DNA from: Mycolicibacterium peregrinum
Lineage (GTDB): Bacteria > Actinomycetota > Actinomycetes > Mycobacteriales > Mycobacteriaceae
Assembly: GCF_001665625.1 (NCBI RefSeq)
Contig: NZ_LZSY01000078.1
Location: 1 to 45,387, forward strand
Reading direction: 5' to 3'
Length of the DNA: 45,387 nucleotides
Under the pieces are notes generated by a model that was not told the DNA's origin, ran no database searches, and saw only the letters and a list, made by a program, of their open reading frames with translations. Position 1 is the stretch's first letter, and each line of letters begins with the position of its first letter. Both the position numbers and the translations under genes were made by a program. Of the stretch, positions 24,069-34,733 are shown in pieces.

Positions 24069-25610
24069 GCGCCCACCTCGCCTCAGGTCGACGGTCCCTC
24101 GCGGTACTGGGAGGACGTCTCTGGCGAACATGACCTGACCCTTACCGAGATCACCGGCACGCTCCCGCCGGGGTTGACCGGAACGCTCTACCGCAACGGG
24201 TCGGGTCGCTGGAACATCGGTACGTCAAGGGTGGACAGCCTGTTCGACGTCGACGGGATGGTGGTCGCGTTCGCGATCGACGCCAACGGCGTCCGGTTCA
24301 AGAACCGGTTCGTCCGCACCGAGCACTACCTCGCCACCACTGCCTCCGGCCGAATGGTGAAGCGCGGCTTCGCATACCAACGTCCAGGGGGATTGCGGGC
24401 CAACGCGTTTCGGCTACCCGCCAACACCGCCAACACCAACGTGATGATCGGGGCAGACCAACTGCTCGCCCTGTGGGAGGGTGGTCGGCCGCACGGAATG
24501 GATCTCGACACGCTCAACACGATCGGGATGTGCAGTCTCGACGGCGTGCTGAAGGGTCCCATCGGTGCGTATTCGGCGCACTACACCTACGACGCGACGA
24601 CGGACTCCAGGGTCAACTTCGGGTTCGAACCCTACTTTCCTCGCCTCGATCTGCGGCACGTCCGTAGTGCGCCGAGCCGGGACGAGAAGATCAGGCGGCT
24701 GCGGGAACTCGCAGGCGAAGCGATCCCGCGTATGCGGCTACGACTGTATGAGACCGACCGCAACGGCGTCACCAGGTACCTCCGTGCGGTACCGCTACCC
24801 GGCATGGGACTCATTCACGACATGGCACTGACCCCGCGCTACGCCATCTTCATGCTGTCTCCCTTGCGGATCAACCCCTGGGCCGCGTTGGGGCGGCAAA
24901 CCTATTGGGACGCCATGCGGTTCAAGCAGAACGAGCCGTCCTACTTCGTCCTGGCCCCGCGTGACGGCGGGAAGGTCCGGACGATCGAGACCGACCCGTT
25001 CTACATGTGGCATTACGCCAACGCCTACGAGGAGGGCGCCGACGTGGTGGTGGAGCTGCCCCGCTTCGCCCCGGAGACCTTCGGCGGGATGCAGGCCTGG
25101 GGTGCGGACAGCCGCAGTGACATGGCGCGGTTGTACCGAGATGTTGCAGCCGAAGACCTACCGGAAACCGTGCGCCTGACCCGTTTCCGCATCACGCCCG
25201 ACGACCAGGTGCTGGCCGAACCACTTGCCCAATTGGGTTGCGAATTCCCGCAGATCGATCAGCGTCGCTCAACCCAACCGCACTCGGTGACCTATGTGAC
25301 CGTGCCCAGCGAGGGGGAGGGCAGCGGGGAGGGGATCGGCCGTTTCAACCACGCCGACGGCAGTGTGCAGACCTACTGCCCGCCGGGCCACAAACTCGTC
25401 GAGCCGATCTTCGTGCCGCGCCCGGGCAGCACCGCAGAAGGCGACGGATGGGTGCTGACCGTGGGGTATGACGAGGCCCAGCACCGTAGCCGGCTGATGG
25501 TGTTCGACGCGCCGCACATCGACACCGGACCGATCGCCGAGGCCTGGCTGCCCTTCCACCTGCCGATGAGCTATCACGGTGCCTTCACTGATCGGGTGGC
25601 CAGGTTGTAG
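24063..25610 (+). CDS. Carotenoid oxygenase (RPE65/CCD family)
   Basis: 515-residue non-heme iron dioxygenase of the carotenoid/stilbene cleavage family, which splits a conjugated double bond into two carbonyls. The four iron-binding histidines are visible at the expected places: H173 (YSAHYTYD), H252 (LIHDMALT), H317 (MWHYANAYE) and H505 (MSYHGAF). The N-terminal LPPGLTGTLYRNGSGR and FDVDGMVVAF motifs are present, and all seven-bladed propeller segments seem intact. The substrate could be a carotenoid, apocarotenal or stilbene-like compound. ATG 24063 is leaderless from the promoter inside the end of tetR. Convergent with the acyltransferase gene, 3-bp gap. Confidence 0.92.
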   Translation: MAAPTSPQVDGPSRYWEDVSGEHDLTLTEITGTLPPGLTGTLYRNGSGRWNIGTSRVDSLFDVDGMVVAFAIDANGVRFKNRFVRTEHYLATTASGRMVKRGFAYQRPGGLRANAFRLPANTANTNVMIGADQLLALWEGGRPHGMDLDTLNTIGMCSLDGVLKGPIGAYSAHYTYDATTDSRVNFGFEPYFPRLDLRHVRSAPSRDEKIRRLRELAGEAIPRMRLRLYETDRNGVTRYLRAVPLPGMGLIHDMALTPRYAIFMLSPLRINPWAALGRQTYWDAMRFKQNEPSYFVLAPRDGGKVRTIETDPFYMWHYANAYEEGADVVVELPRFAPETFGGMQAWGADSRSDMARLYRDVAAEDLPETVRLTRFRITPDDQVLAEPLAQLGCEFPQIDQRRSTQPHSVTYVTVPSEGEGSGEGIGRFNHADGSVQTYCPPGHKLVEPIFVPRPGSTAEGDGWVLTVGYDEAQHRSRLMVFDAPHIDTGPIAEAWLPFHLPMSYHGAFTDRVARL

Positions 25611-25613
25611 AAA

Positions 25614-27764
25614 CTAGTTGGGCGCCAGGGCACTTTCGGTCAGACGTGCGATCACCGGCGACAACAACTGGGCGTACTCGGCAGTGATGTGGTTGTCGTC
25701 GCGGAACACCAAGGTGTTGCCGACGATCACCGGGCAGCGTTGGTCGGTGCAGAAGTACTGGTCCAGCCGCGCGTACTGGCCGCCGCCGGCCCGCACCGCT
25801 GCAGCCTCCGCGGCAATACCGCTGTCGTTCATCGCGATCGAGCGGTCGGGGGCGCAGGCCGACGCGTCGTCCATGTGTGCCGACAGGCAGGTCGGCACCG
25901 TCGTGTGCGGGTCGGGCACCGGGCCGAGCACCAGGACCCGCGCGCCGGTGCCGCGCAACTGCGACACGAGTCGCGTCAATCCGTCCAGCCAGGTCGGGTC
26001 GTAGCTGACGAACCCGAAGTCGGCCCCGTAGCGACGCACCATGTCCAGCACGATCAGCGCCGGGCGTTCGTTGGCGATCCTGGTCAGCACATCGGCCCGC
26101 CACTGCTTGCATTCGGTGAACTCGCGGTCGAGGTAGGGGCTGAGGATCGGGAGCTTCATGGGCGGGCAGGTGACCTTTGCGTAGGTCTCCAGCCGCCAAT
26201 GCTGCTGTTGTGCGGCGGTTTCCAGCGCCGGTTGCCACATCCCCGCGTGGGAATCGCCGATCAGCGCGACCTTGGTGGCCGATGTGGTCAGGCCGGACGC
26301 GCAGTCCGGCACGGAGACGTCCTGCCACGACAGGACGCAACCGTTGACGAACGCCTCGGGTTTGGTGATGTTGTCCAGTGGCGGTGACAGATTCGACGGC
26401 ACCGCGCGCAGGCCGGCCGAGGTGGCGACGGCTGCCTGCATCTGTTGTTCGGGCGTCAGAGGCCGCGTCGGAGCGGCAGCCGGGGGCGGTCCGATCAGGG
26501 CGACCGGAACCGCCGCCGGTCCGGACCCCGTCGGCACCGGACGTACCGCCAACAGCACCAGACCCGCGCAGACAGCCATGCCCGTCGCCGTCGCGCCGAC
26601 GGCCAAACTGCGCCACGAGGACGCACGCAACGCCGCGGCGAACCGGGCCGGGTTCTCGACCAGATGCAACGTCAGGACCGCCAGTCCCAGCGATATCACC
26701 ACCATCGCCAGCCGGCCCGCCAGCCCCAGACCGTGGCCGAACAATGCGGGCGCCAACAGCAGGACCGGCCAGTGCCAGAGGTACCACGAGTACGACAACC
26801 GGCCGATACCGCGCATCGCCGGTTTCGACAGCAGCCGTCCCACGCCAAGGTCGGGTATCGCACAACCGGCCCCGATCACCAGTGCGGTCCCCATCACCGG
26901 CAGCATTGCCGCCGTACCCGGATAGGGCGTGGCCGTGCCGAGTTGAGTGCAGGTGGCCAGGATCAGCGCCAGGCCACCCCAGCCGACCAACGCCGCACAC
27001 ACCGGCGGAAGGGTGCGCCAGTGCGCCGCGGTCAACGCGATCAGGCCGCCGGCGGCCAACTCCCAGGCGCGCGTCGGCAGGGAGAAGAACGCCCAAGGCG
27101 GCATGGTCTGGGTCCACGACAGTGACACCGCGAGCGACGCACCGGCCACCACGGCCAGGACGCACGCATACGGGACTGCTGAACGGGTGCCCTGGCCGTT
27201 GCGGGCCAGCAGCCACGCTGTGCCGAGGATCAGGGCGGGCCACAGCAGATAGAACTGTTCCTCCACACCGAGTGACCAGTAGTGCTGTAGCGGCGATGCC
27301 GCCGTCTCGGCCGCCAGATAGTCGGTGCCCTGCGCCGCGAAGCGGTAGTTCCCGGCGTACAAGGCGCTGGCGATCGCATCGGCCAGCACCGAGCGGGCCC
27401 GCAGTGGCGGTAGCAGGAGAGTTGCCGCCATCGATGTCGCCACGAGAACGAGTGCAGCGGCCGGGAGCAGTCGCCTGGCCCGGCCGGCATAGAACTGGGC
27501 CATGCGGACCGTCCCGGTGTCTGACGCCTCGCGCCACAGCAGCCCGGTGATCAGGAATCCCGACACGACGAAGAAGACGTCGACGCCGACGAACCCGCCA
27601 CCGAAACCGGGGACCTCCGCATGAAACAGCACCACGGCGAGCACCGCGACTGCTCGTAGACCTTCGATGTCGGGACGAAATTGTTTGTTCGACAGGGGTT
27701 TTCGCCCGCTCGCGGCGCTGCCGCGGCGGGCAGTCGGCCTCGCTGGGGTAATCACTCTGTTCAC
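25614..27764 (-). CDS. Acyltransferase-3 / SGNH membrane protein (OafA/YrhL-like)
   Basis: 716 residues. An AT3 membrane domain (about 28-385, ten or more helices) begins with FRPDIEGLRAVAVLAVVLFHA and FVGVDVFFVVSGFLITGLL, with FYAGRARRLLPAAALVL, WSLGVEEQFYLLWP and LSYSWYLWHWPVLLL. A linker leads to an extracytoplasmic SGNH domain (about 480-716) with VALIGDSHAGMW (Ser block) and FRDDNHITAEYAQLL (Asp-His block). Such proteins acetylate or acylate envelope glycans or glycolipids; the acceptor is not evident. GTG at 27764 is assumed (GTG 27755 also possible). Divergent from the RNase gene. Confidence 0.88.
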   Translation of the reverse strand: MNRVITPARPTARRGSAASGRKPLSNKQFRPDIEGLRAVAVLAVVLFHAEVPGFGGGFVGVDVFFVVSGFLITGLLWREASDTGTVRMAQFYAGRARRLLPAAALVLVATSMAATLLLPPLRARSVLADAIASALYAGNYRFAAQGTDYLAAETAASPLQHYWSLGVEEQFYLLWPALILGTAWLLARNGQGTRSAVPYACVLAVVAGASLAVSLSWTQTMPPWAFFSLPTRAWELAAGGLIALTAAHWRTLPPVCAALVGWGGLALILATCTQLGTATPYPGTAAMLPVMGTALVIGAGCAIPDLGVGRLLSKPAMRGIGRLSYSWYLWHWPVLLLAPALFGHGLGLAGRLAMVVISLGLAVLTLHLVENPARFAAALRASSWRSLAVGATATGMAVCAGLVLLAVRPVPTGSGPAAVPVALIGPPPAAAPTRPLTPEQQMQAAVATSAGLRAVPSNLSPPLDNITKPEAFVNGCVLSWQDVSVPDCASGLTTSATKVALIGDSHAGMWQPALETAAQQQHWRLETYAKVTCPPMKLPILSPYLDREFTECKQWRADVLTRIANERPALIVLDMVRRYGADFGFVSYDPTWLDGLTRLVSQLRGTGARVLVLGPVPDPHTTVPTCLSAHMDDASACAPDRSIAMNDSGIAAEAAAVRAGGGQYARLDQYFCTDQRCPVIVGNTLVFRDDNHITAEYAQLLSPVIARLTESALAPN

Positions 27765-27847
27765 TCGAGTAACGATCGTCGCACGGCAACCCGCGTTGAC
27801 CCTGCATTTGCCGGGCCTGTTGTACGCCTGTTGCTAGCCTCGTGCCG

Positions 27848-28288
27848 ATGGGACGATCACGCATTGCGGCGCTGGCAGTGCTGTGCGGCCTGCTTTCGGG
27901 GTGTTGCGCTCCGACCGAAACCACGTCATCTCCGGCGCCACCACCGGCGTCGACATCGGGATCGGCATCACCGGCGAAGTCTGCGGCGGCCGACGGCAGC
28001 TGCGCTCTGAGCGGCCTCCCGCCGGAAGCGGACAAGACCGTCGAGCTGATCCAGTCCGGCGGGCCGTTTCCCTACCCGCGCAACGACGGCGTCGTTTTCG
28101 GAAACTACGAGGGCCGATTGCCCAAACACGAGCGCGGCTACTACCACGAGTACACGGTGCCGACGCCCGGCAACAAGCACCGTGGCAAGCGGCGCATCGT
28201 CACCGGGGGATCACCGCAGAACGACCCGCCCGAGTACTACTACACCGGCGACCACTACGAATCGTTCTGCCTGATCGGAGGCATGTGA
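27848..28288 (+). CDS. Lipoprotein guanyl-specific ribonuclease, RNase Sa-like
   Basis: 146 residues. Lipoprotein signal with lipobox L16-S17-G18-C19, a Pro/Ser/Thr/Ala-rich linker (20-50), and a barnase/RNase Sa-type domain (52-146) starting CALSGLPPEADKTVELIQSGGPFPY. By comparison with RNase Sa the catalytic set is present: E101 (YYHEYTV), R112, R115/R116 (HRGKRR) and H136 (GDHYESF). C52 and C141 could form a disulfide. It would cut RNA after G outside the cytoplasm, anchored to the membrane. ATG 27848 lies 7 nt after TAGCCT (27835-27840), a leaderless start, favouring it over GTG 27842. The gene overlaps a barstar-type inhibitor gene. Confidence 0.88.
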   Translation: MGRSRIAALAVLCGLLSGCCAPTETTSSPAPPPASTSGSASPAKSAAADGSCALSGLPPEADKTVELIQSGGPFPYPRNDGVVFGNYEGRLPKHERGYYHEYTVPTPGNKHRGKRRIVTGGSPQNDPPEYYYTGDHYESFCLIGGM

Positions 28289-28563
28289 AGACGTATCGGA
28301 TCGACGGGACCAAGGTGAGTTCCAGAGCGGACTTCTTCACCGAGATCGGCCGCGCGGTCAACGGCGACGGCGGCTACTTCGGCTCTAACCTGGACGCGCT
28401 GGCCGACTGCCTGCGCGGTGGTTTCGGTACGCCGGAGGATCGTAAGTTCCGGTTCGTCATGACCGACTATCGCAACATCAAAGACGCGCTCGGCGAGGAC
28501 ACTTGGAGCACCGTGCTGTCGATCTTCACCACCGAGGGTGTCGACCTCTGGCTGGAGAACTGA
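28285..28563 (+). CDS. Barstar-family RNase inhibitor
   Basis: 92 residues, the usual barstar size (about 90). It opens KTYRIDGTKVSSRADFFTEIGRAVN and contains YFGSNLDALADCLRGGF, where barstar has YYGENLDALWDCL; the acidic residues that plug the RNase active site (barstar Asp35 and Asp39) correspond to D37 and D41. No signal peptide, so it stays in the cytoplasm and would neutralise RNase before export. GTG at 28285 overlaps the RNase stop (GTGA), with GGAGG 3 nt upstream. The overlap points to a toxin/immunity pair. Confidence 0.9.
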   Translation: MKTYRIDGTKVSSRADFFTEIGRAVNGDGGYFGSNLDALADCLRGGFGTPEDRKFRFVMTDYRNIKDALGEDTWSTVLSIFTTEGVDLWLEN

Positions 28564-28770
28564 CGCTCACCCTGTCCAGCAAATAGGTCTCGAGACTGCT
28601 TACGCGCGTCCGACGTGGGCAACAGCGCTGCGGCCTCGGGTTGGCAACGAGGTTCTGCGGCAACGGCGTTGACGCCTGAGGCACAGCCTGCGAAAACTGG
28701 TTACCCTGGCGTTCTGCGCGCCGTCAGGTGCGGGGATCACTGGCGGACAACAGGCGGGAGTGGCGCGCGC

Positions 28771-29304
28771 GTGACCGAAATGCCGGCGACTGCGACGACG
28801 TGGCTGATGGCCCGCACCGAGGGGTCCGCACACCTGTGGCAAACCGACCCAAGGGGTATGGCCGCCGCGCTCCCGTACTTTCGAGCGACGATGACCCACG
28901 TTGTCGCGCTCCACGGCGGCGCGTTGTCGGCGAAGCGACCGGCCTGCGACAGCTTCACGGCTGCCTTCGACCGCGCGACCGACGCGGTGTCCTGTGCGCT
29001 GTATCTGCAACTGACGCCGTTGGATCCTTTTGAGCTGTGCATCGGTGTGCACAGCACTGCCGCCGGTACCGAGCGGCTGCGCGACATCGCCCATGGTGGG
29101 CAGACATTGATATCGGGCACGGCGGCCTCGTTGGTCGAGGGTGACCTTCCGTCCGGCACGACGCTGAAATACCTTGGCGATCAACGCATGGACGGCGGCG
29201 AGCCCCAGGAGCGCCTCCTGCAGCTGTGCCATCCGGGACTGCACAAGTACCTGCGGCCCTTGCGCATGCCGAATGCGGTTCTCGCCGAAGTCCTGGTCAA
29301 CTGA
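28771..29304 (+). CDS. Degenerate class III nucleotidyl cyclase domain protein
   Basis: 177 residues. It follows the cyclase domain of the mycobacterial cyclase-LuxR proteins: WLMARTEGSAHLWQTDPRGMAAALPYF, DSFTAAFDRATDAVSCALYLQ, LCIGVHSTAAG, RLRDIAHGGQTLISGTAASLVEGDLPSGTTLKYLGDQRM, ERLLQLCHPGL. The first metal-binding Asp (LLADVEGST in active relatives) is Arg here, and the GPTINRTAR-type segment is missing, so it is probably inactive. It ends after the cyclase fold without ATPase or LuxR domains. GTG 28771 is chosen (ATG 28780 possible); TACCCT at 28702-28707 is a candidate -10. Convergent with the next gene. Confidence 0.75.
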   Translation: MTEMPATATTWLMARTEGSAHLWQTDPRGMAAALPYFRATMTHVVALHGGALSAKRPACDSFTAAFDRATDAVSCALYLQLTPLDPFELCIGVHSTAAGTERLRDIAHGGQTLISGTAASLVEGDLPSGTTLKYLGDQRMDGGEPQERLLQLCHPGLHKYLRPLRMPNAVLAEVLVN

Positions 29305-29308
29305 CGCC

Positions 29309-30388
29309 TCAGTTGAAGGCCAGCCAGCTGGGCAGGGCCCGCTCGCGCGAATCGCACAGCACCTGACGGGTATCGCAGTTGCCGCGGGGTGATCCGGCGC
29401 CACTCCACATGCCTCCGGTGTCGCGGCGCAAAACGATCGCCGACGAACCGCCGCCGTCGAGCAGCAGCGCGTTGTCGGCGCCGAGGCCGCGGAACAGGTC
29501 CTGGATGTTGTCCGGGGTGTAGCTGCCGCCCTGGAAGACGTAGAGCTGATCGGTGGCCCGGTTGTAGCCGATGGCGGTGCGCGCCGCACTCGGGCCGTTG
29601 TCGTTGAGCTGGCCGGTGTCGCCGGGAGCGAGCAGCCCGATGCCGGCGACCGCGACGAACCGGGCGTTCTGGTCCAGCAGCCGCTGGATCACCGGGGTGG
29701 CCGAGTCGTAGTCGTCATTACTCCTGGGCATCACCACGTACGGGGTGCCGCCCATGGGAAGGATCATGGTGGCCAGTGCGGCCCAACGCTCGTCACCGCC
29801 GGACAGGCCCTGCTTGCCCGCGTAGGCCAGCGTTCCCGTGACCGCGGCGTTGGCCCGGCCCTGCCCGCGGGTGTTGTCGACGTAGGCGCCCAGCGGGGAC
29901 GAGCACTTGGTGTCGCGCCACGAGCCGCCCTTCTGCCCGCGTACGTCGAAGAAGTTGGCGTTCACCGCGATGGTCGGCTGGCCCAGGACCTGCCAGGCGG
30001 CGAGGGGCGCGTAGGTTTCCGACGCCTGCCAGAGTCCTTCGCTCGTCCGGGCGCCGGGGGTGCGCTCGCAGCGGGACTGATAGCCCTGATGGCTGTCGAC
30101 GAGCAGGCGCGGGTTGAGCCGTCCGGAGGCGTTCTTCATCGTCATCAGGTGGCCGCCGTTGTTCAGCGTGTAGGCGCGGCCGTCGGCAGACAGGAAGGGC
30201 GCGGCGAACTGGCCGCCGAAGTTGTAGACGAGGTAGGCGCCCTTGGTGTTGGCGATCGCTCCGAGTAGCAGCGTCCGGGCGTCCTCGGCGCGTGCGACGG
30301 GCGAGCCGGTGGTGGCCAGCGCCGCGCAGACGGCAACGGCGGCCGCAGTGGCGACCGCACGTTGGAAGAGTTTTGCCAGGCCTGGCAC
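29309..30388 (-). CDS. Secreted phosphodiester glycosidase-family (NAGPA/DUF2233) protein
   Basis: 359 residues. Signal peptide 1-34 (RAVATAAAVAVCAALATTGSPVARA, cleavage before ED) and a NAGPA-type domain with AVNANFFDVRGQKGG, SAARTAIGYNRATDQLYVFQGG and the family signature ADNALLLDGGGSSAIVLR. Family members remove covering GlcNAc or similar phosphodiester-linked sugars; here the target may be a wall glycan, which is inference. GTG at 30388 lies directly at the start expected from the upstream TTGACA/TATTGT promoter. It occupies a position like lprO in the M. tuberculosis order, but I cannot claim orthology. Confidence 0.85.
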   Translation of the reverse strand: MPGLAKLFQRAVATAAAVAVCAALATTGSPVARAEDARTLLLGAIANTKGAYLVYNFGGQFAAPFLSADGRAYTLNNGGHLMTMKNASGRLNPRLLVDSHQGYQSRCERTPGARTSEGLWQASETYAPLAAWQVLGQPTIAVNANFFDVRGQKGGSWRDTKCSSPLGAYVDNTRGQGRANAAVTGTLAYAGKQGLSGGDERWAALATMILPMGGTPYVVMPRSNDDYDSATPVIQRLLDQNARFVAVAGIGLLAPGDTGQLNDNGPSAARTAIGYNRATDQLYVFQGGSYTPDNIQDLFRGLGADNALLLDGGGSSAIVLRRDTGGMWSGAGSPRGNCDTRQVLCDSRERALPSWLAFN

Positions 30389-30395
30389 GAACTAC

Positions 30396-30423
30396 ACAAT
30401 AACCACACAGGAAACTCTGTCAA
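30396..30423 (-). promoter_or_regulatory. SigA-type promoter of the NAGPA-family gene
   Basis: On the minus strand, TTGACA (30418-30423), a 16-bp spacer and TATTGT (30396-30401). Transcription should begin at about 30388-30389, that is at the GTG start, giving a leaderless mRNA. Confidence 0.7.
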
Positions 30424-30451
30424 CATGCGTAACAGCCTGGTCACGGTTGGA

Positions 30452-31183
30452 TCAAGGGGCGATCGCACCTGATTGATCGGTGTTAGCTGGATCGGCCGTC
30501 TCGGTCTTACGTAGTACCGCCGGCCGCAAATGTGCGGGGAGCATACGCAGGCCTGCCGCGCCCAGCCCCGTCACCGCAATGGCGCCCGCGGTGGTCAGCA
30601 GTGCCGGGGCGGCCGGGAACGCGCCCTCCAGCAGCATCGCGACACCGAAGATGACGAACAAGGCGGCCGCGCCCAACTGGATCACCCGTTCGGGCAGGTG
30701 CTTGCCCGCAATCGCCCCGACCACGATGGCCAGCGCGTCGGCCGCCACCATGCCGATGGTCGAACCTATCCACACGCCGACCCAGTCGTTGTCGGCGGCC
30801 AACGTGATGGTTGCGAGCATCGTCTTGTCGCCGAGTTCGGCCAGTAGGAAGGCCGAGGTGACCGTGAAGAACGCCGGGGCCGTCGAGCGCTGGGCCTTGG
30901 TCGCCTCATCGTCGGACAGCTTGTCGCCGCGCAGGGTCCACAGCCCGAAGAACACGAACGCGACACCGGCGAGGATGCCGAGCAGGTGCGTCGGCAGCGC
31001 CGCACCGAGGTAGTGCCCCACCGCGACCGAGATCAGGTGAACTGCGGTGGTGGCCGCTGTGATGCCGATGAGCACCACCCACCAGCGGTAGCGCAGCGCA
31101 AACGTCATGGCCATCAACTGGGACTTGTCGCCGAGTTCGGCGACGAAGATGACAGCGAAACTCAAGAGCAGTGCAGCCAGCAC
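30452..31183 (-). CDS. GDT1/UPF0016 (MneA-type) manganese exporter
   Basis: 243-residue cation exchanger of the GDT1/TMEM165 family with two copies of the signature E-x-G-D-K-S/T: AELGDKSQL (E16) and AELGDKTML (E116), and six or seven hydrophobic helices. Bacterial members export Mn2+. GTG at 31183 is preceded by GAGGAG (31192-31197). The gene lies behind a yybP-ykoY riboswitch, which in known cases turns on just this family when Mn2+ is high, so gene and switch confirm each other. The open frame continues upstream through the riboswitch but is not coding. Confidence 0.93.
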   Translation of the reverse strand: MLAALLLSFAVIFVAELGDKSQLMAMTFALRYRWWVVLIGITAATTAVHLISVAVGHYLGAALPTHLLGILAGVAFVFFGLWTLRGDKLSDDEATKAQRSTAPAFFTVTSAFLLAELGDKTMLATITLAADNDWVGVWIGSTIGMVAADALAIVVGAIAGKHLPERVIQLGAAALFVIFGVAMLLEGAFPAAPALLTTAGAIAVTGLGAAGLRMLPAHLRPAVLRKTETADPANTDQSGAIAP

Positions 31184-31230
31184 TCGACAAACTCCTCGGT
31201 CGTTGGCTGCCGTTGGGGGCTGAACAGATG

Positions 31231-31266
31231 CCTCCGGCCGGCAGACCATTGGTCTACGGCCGAAGG
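31231..31266 (-). terminator. Competing hairpin (expression platform) of the Mn riboswitch
   Basis: On the minus strand CCTTCGGCCG (31257-31266) pairs fully (one G-U) with CGGCCGGAGG (31231-31240), and the loop itself pairs as AGACC-AAT-GGTCT (31243-31255). Its 5' half, CCTTCG, is the same segment that closes P1 of the aptamer, so the two folds exclude each other. It probably acts as an intrinsic terminator without a U-tract, formed when Mn2+ is absent. Confidence 0.65.
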
Positions 31267-31370
31267 TCTCGCCCACCGGTCGTGACCGGTTCGGATAACC
31301 GGGCCGCTCATGCGTCGCTGCTGCGCGGCCAGTATGTCGAATATCCGATTGGGGGCTACTCCCCTTCGCT
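31261..31370 (-). promoter_or_regulatory. yybP-ykoY manganese riboswitch aptamer
   Basis: The minus strand carries the class hallmarks in order: CGAAGGGGAGTAGCC at the 5' side (31354-31368), GACATACT (about 31331-31338), a variable GC-rich arm, and GGCGAGACCTTCG at the 3' side. P1 forms between CGAAGG (31363-31368) and CCTTCG (31261-31266). Length about 110 nt. It begins at the transcription start predicted from the promoter and precedes a GDT1-family exporter gene, the classic partner. Confidence 0.88.
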
Positions 31371-31377
31371 GTTGTCC

Positions 31378-31407
31378 ACCATACGCACGCCCGCGGGGTC
31401 GGTGCAA
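31378..31407 (-). promoter_or_regulatory. Promoter of the riboswitch-exporter transcript
   Basis: Minus strand TTGCAC (31402-31407), 18-bp spacer, TATGGT (31378-31383). The expected start, near 31371, coincides with the 5' end of the aptamer. Confidence 0.65.
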
Positions 31408-31426
31408 ACCGTGGCGCACGAAAGTG

Positions 31427-31442
31427 CTTATTCAACAATAAG
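31427..31442. repeat. AT-rich palindrome upstream of the exporter promoter
   Basis: CTTATT-CAAC-AATAAG is a perfect inverted repeat with 6-bp arms, 20 bp upstream of the -35. It is strikingly AT-rich for this genome and may be a metal-regulator or activator site; it does not match an IdeR or Zur box. Confidence 0.45.
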
Positions 31443-31467
31443 TTTGGGGATCGACACGGGAAAGTTC

Positions 31468-31488
31468 GGGTGCCCTGACAATGCTGGT

Positions 31489-31498
<10 letters not shown>
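31468..31498 (-). terminator. Hairpin at the end of the UvrA-like gene
   Basis: GGGTGCCCTGA (31468-31478) and TCAGGCACCC (31489-31498) pair with one bulged base around a 10-nt loop. The stop codon of the minus-strand gene is within the stem. There is no U-tract, as is common for mycobacterial terminators. Confidence 0.55.
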
Positions 31499-33852
<2,354 letters not shown>

Positions 33853-33855
33853 CGG

Positions 33856-34266
33856 TTAGCGCGACTCCTGGATACGGACCATGTTGCCGGCCGGATCGCG
33901 AAGGGCGCAGTCCCGCACGCCATATGGCTGCTCGGTGGGTTCCTGGACTACTTCAACGTCGCCGGCCTGCACTTTTTCGAATGTGCTGTCGAGATCCTTG
34001 GTGGCGAGCAGGAGCGTCCCGAAGGTGCCCTTGGCCATCATCTCGGCGATGGTGCGGCGCTCGTCGTCGGTGAGTCCGGGGGTCGCGAACGGCGGGTACA
34101 GGACCACGGATGTGTCGGGCTGGTTGGGCGGACCGACCGTGATCCAGCGCATCTTGTCCTTGCCGACGTCGAGGCGGACCTCGAAGCCGAGGACGTCGCG
34201 ATAGAACGCGAGGGATTCTTCCGGATCGTCGAGCGGGAGCATGCTTGAGTGAATGGTGAGTTCCAT
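33856..34266 (-). CDS. VOC-family (glyoxalase/bleomycin resistance) protein
   Basis: 136 residues, two beta-alpha-beta-beta-beta modules: MELTIHSSMLPLDDPEESLAFYRDVLGFEVRLDV and TLLLATKDLDSTFEKVQAGDVEVVQEPTEQPYGVRDCALRDPAGNMVRI. DPAGN is typical of the superfamily. It may bind or modify a small toxic molecule; the metal ligands are not certain (H6 and a C-terminal acidic residue are candidates). Middle gene of the AraC-VOC-UvrA2 operon, 5 nt after the AraC gene. ATG 34266. Confidence 0.88.
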   Translation of the reverse strand: MELTIHSSMLPLDDPEESLAFYRDVLGFEVRLDVGKDKMRWITVGPPNQPDTSVVLYPPFATPGLTDDERRTIAEMMAKGTFGTLLLATKDLDSTFEKVQAGDVEVVQEPTEQPYGVRDCALRDPAGNMVRIQESR

Positions 34267-34271
34267 GGTTT

Positions 34272-34706
<435 letters not shown>

Positions 34707-34733
34707 ATCGGCGATGGTACGGCTCGGGCAAGT

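Noticed and set aside
25585..28035. 816-codon minus-strand open frame
   Set aside because: It is a different frame over the acyltransferase and RNase genes. The translation is Arg/Gly-rich and lacks domains, while the overlapping frames have clear motifs.
28587..28596. GTCTCGAGAC palindrome after the barstar gene
   Set aside because: Only 10 bp with no T-tract or extension; such short palindromes are frequent by chance.
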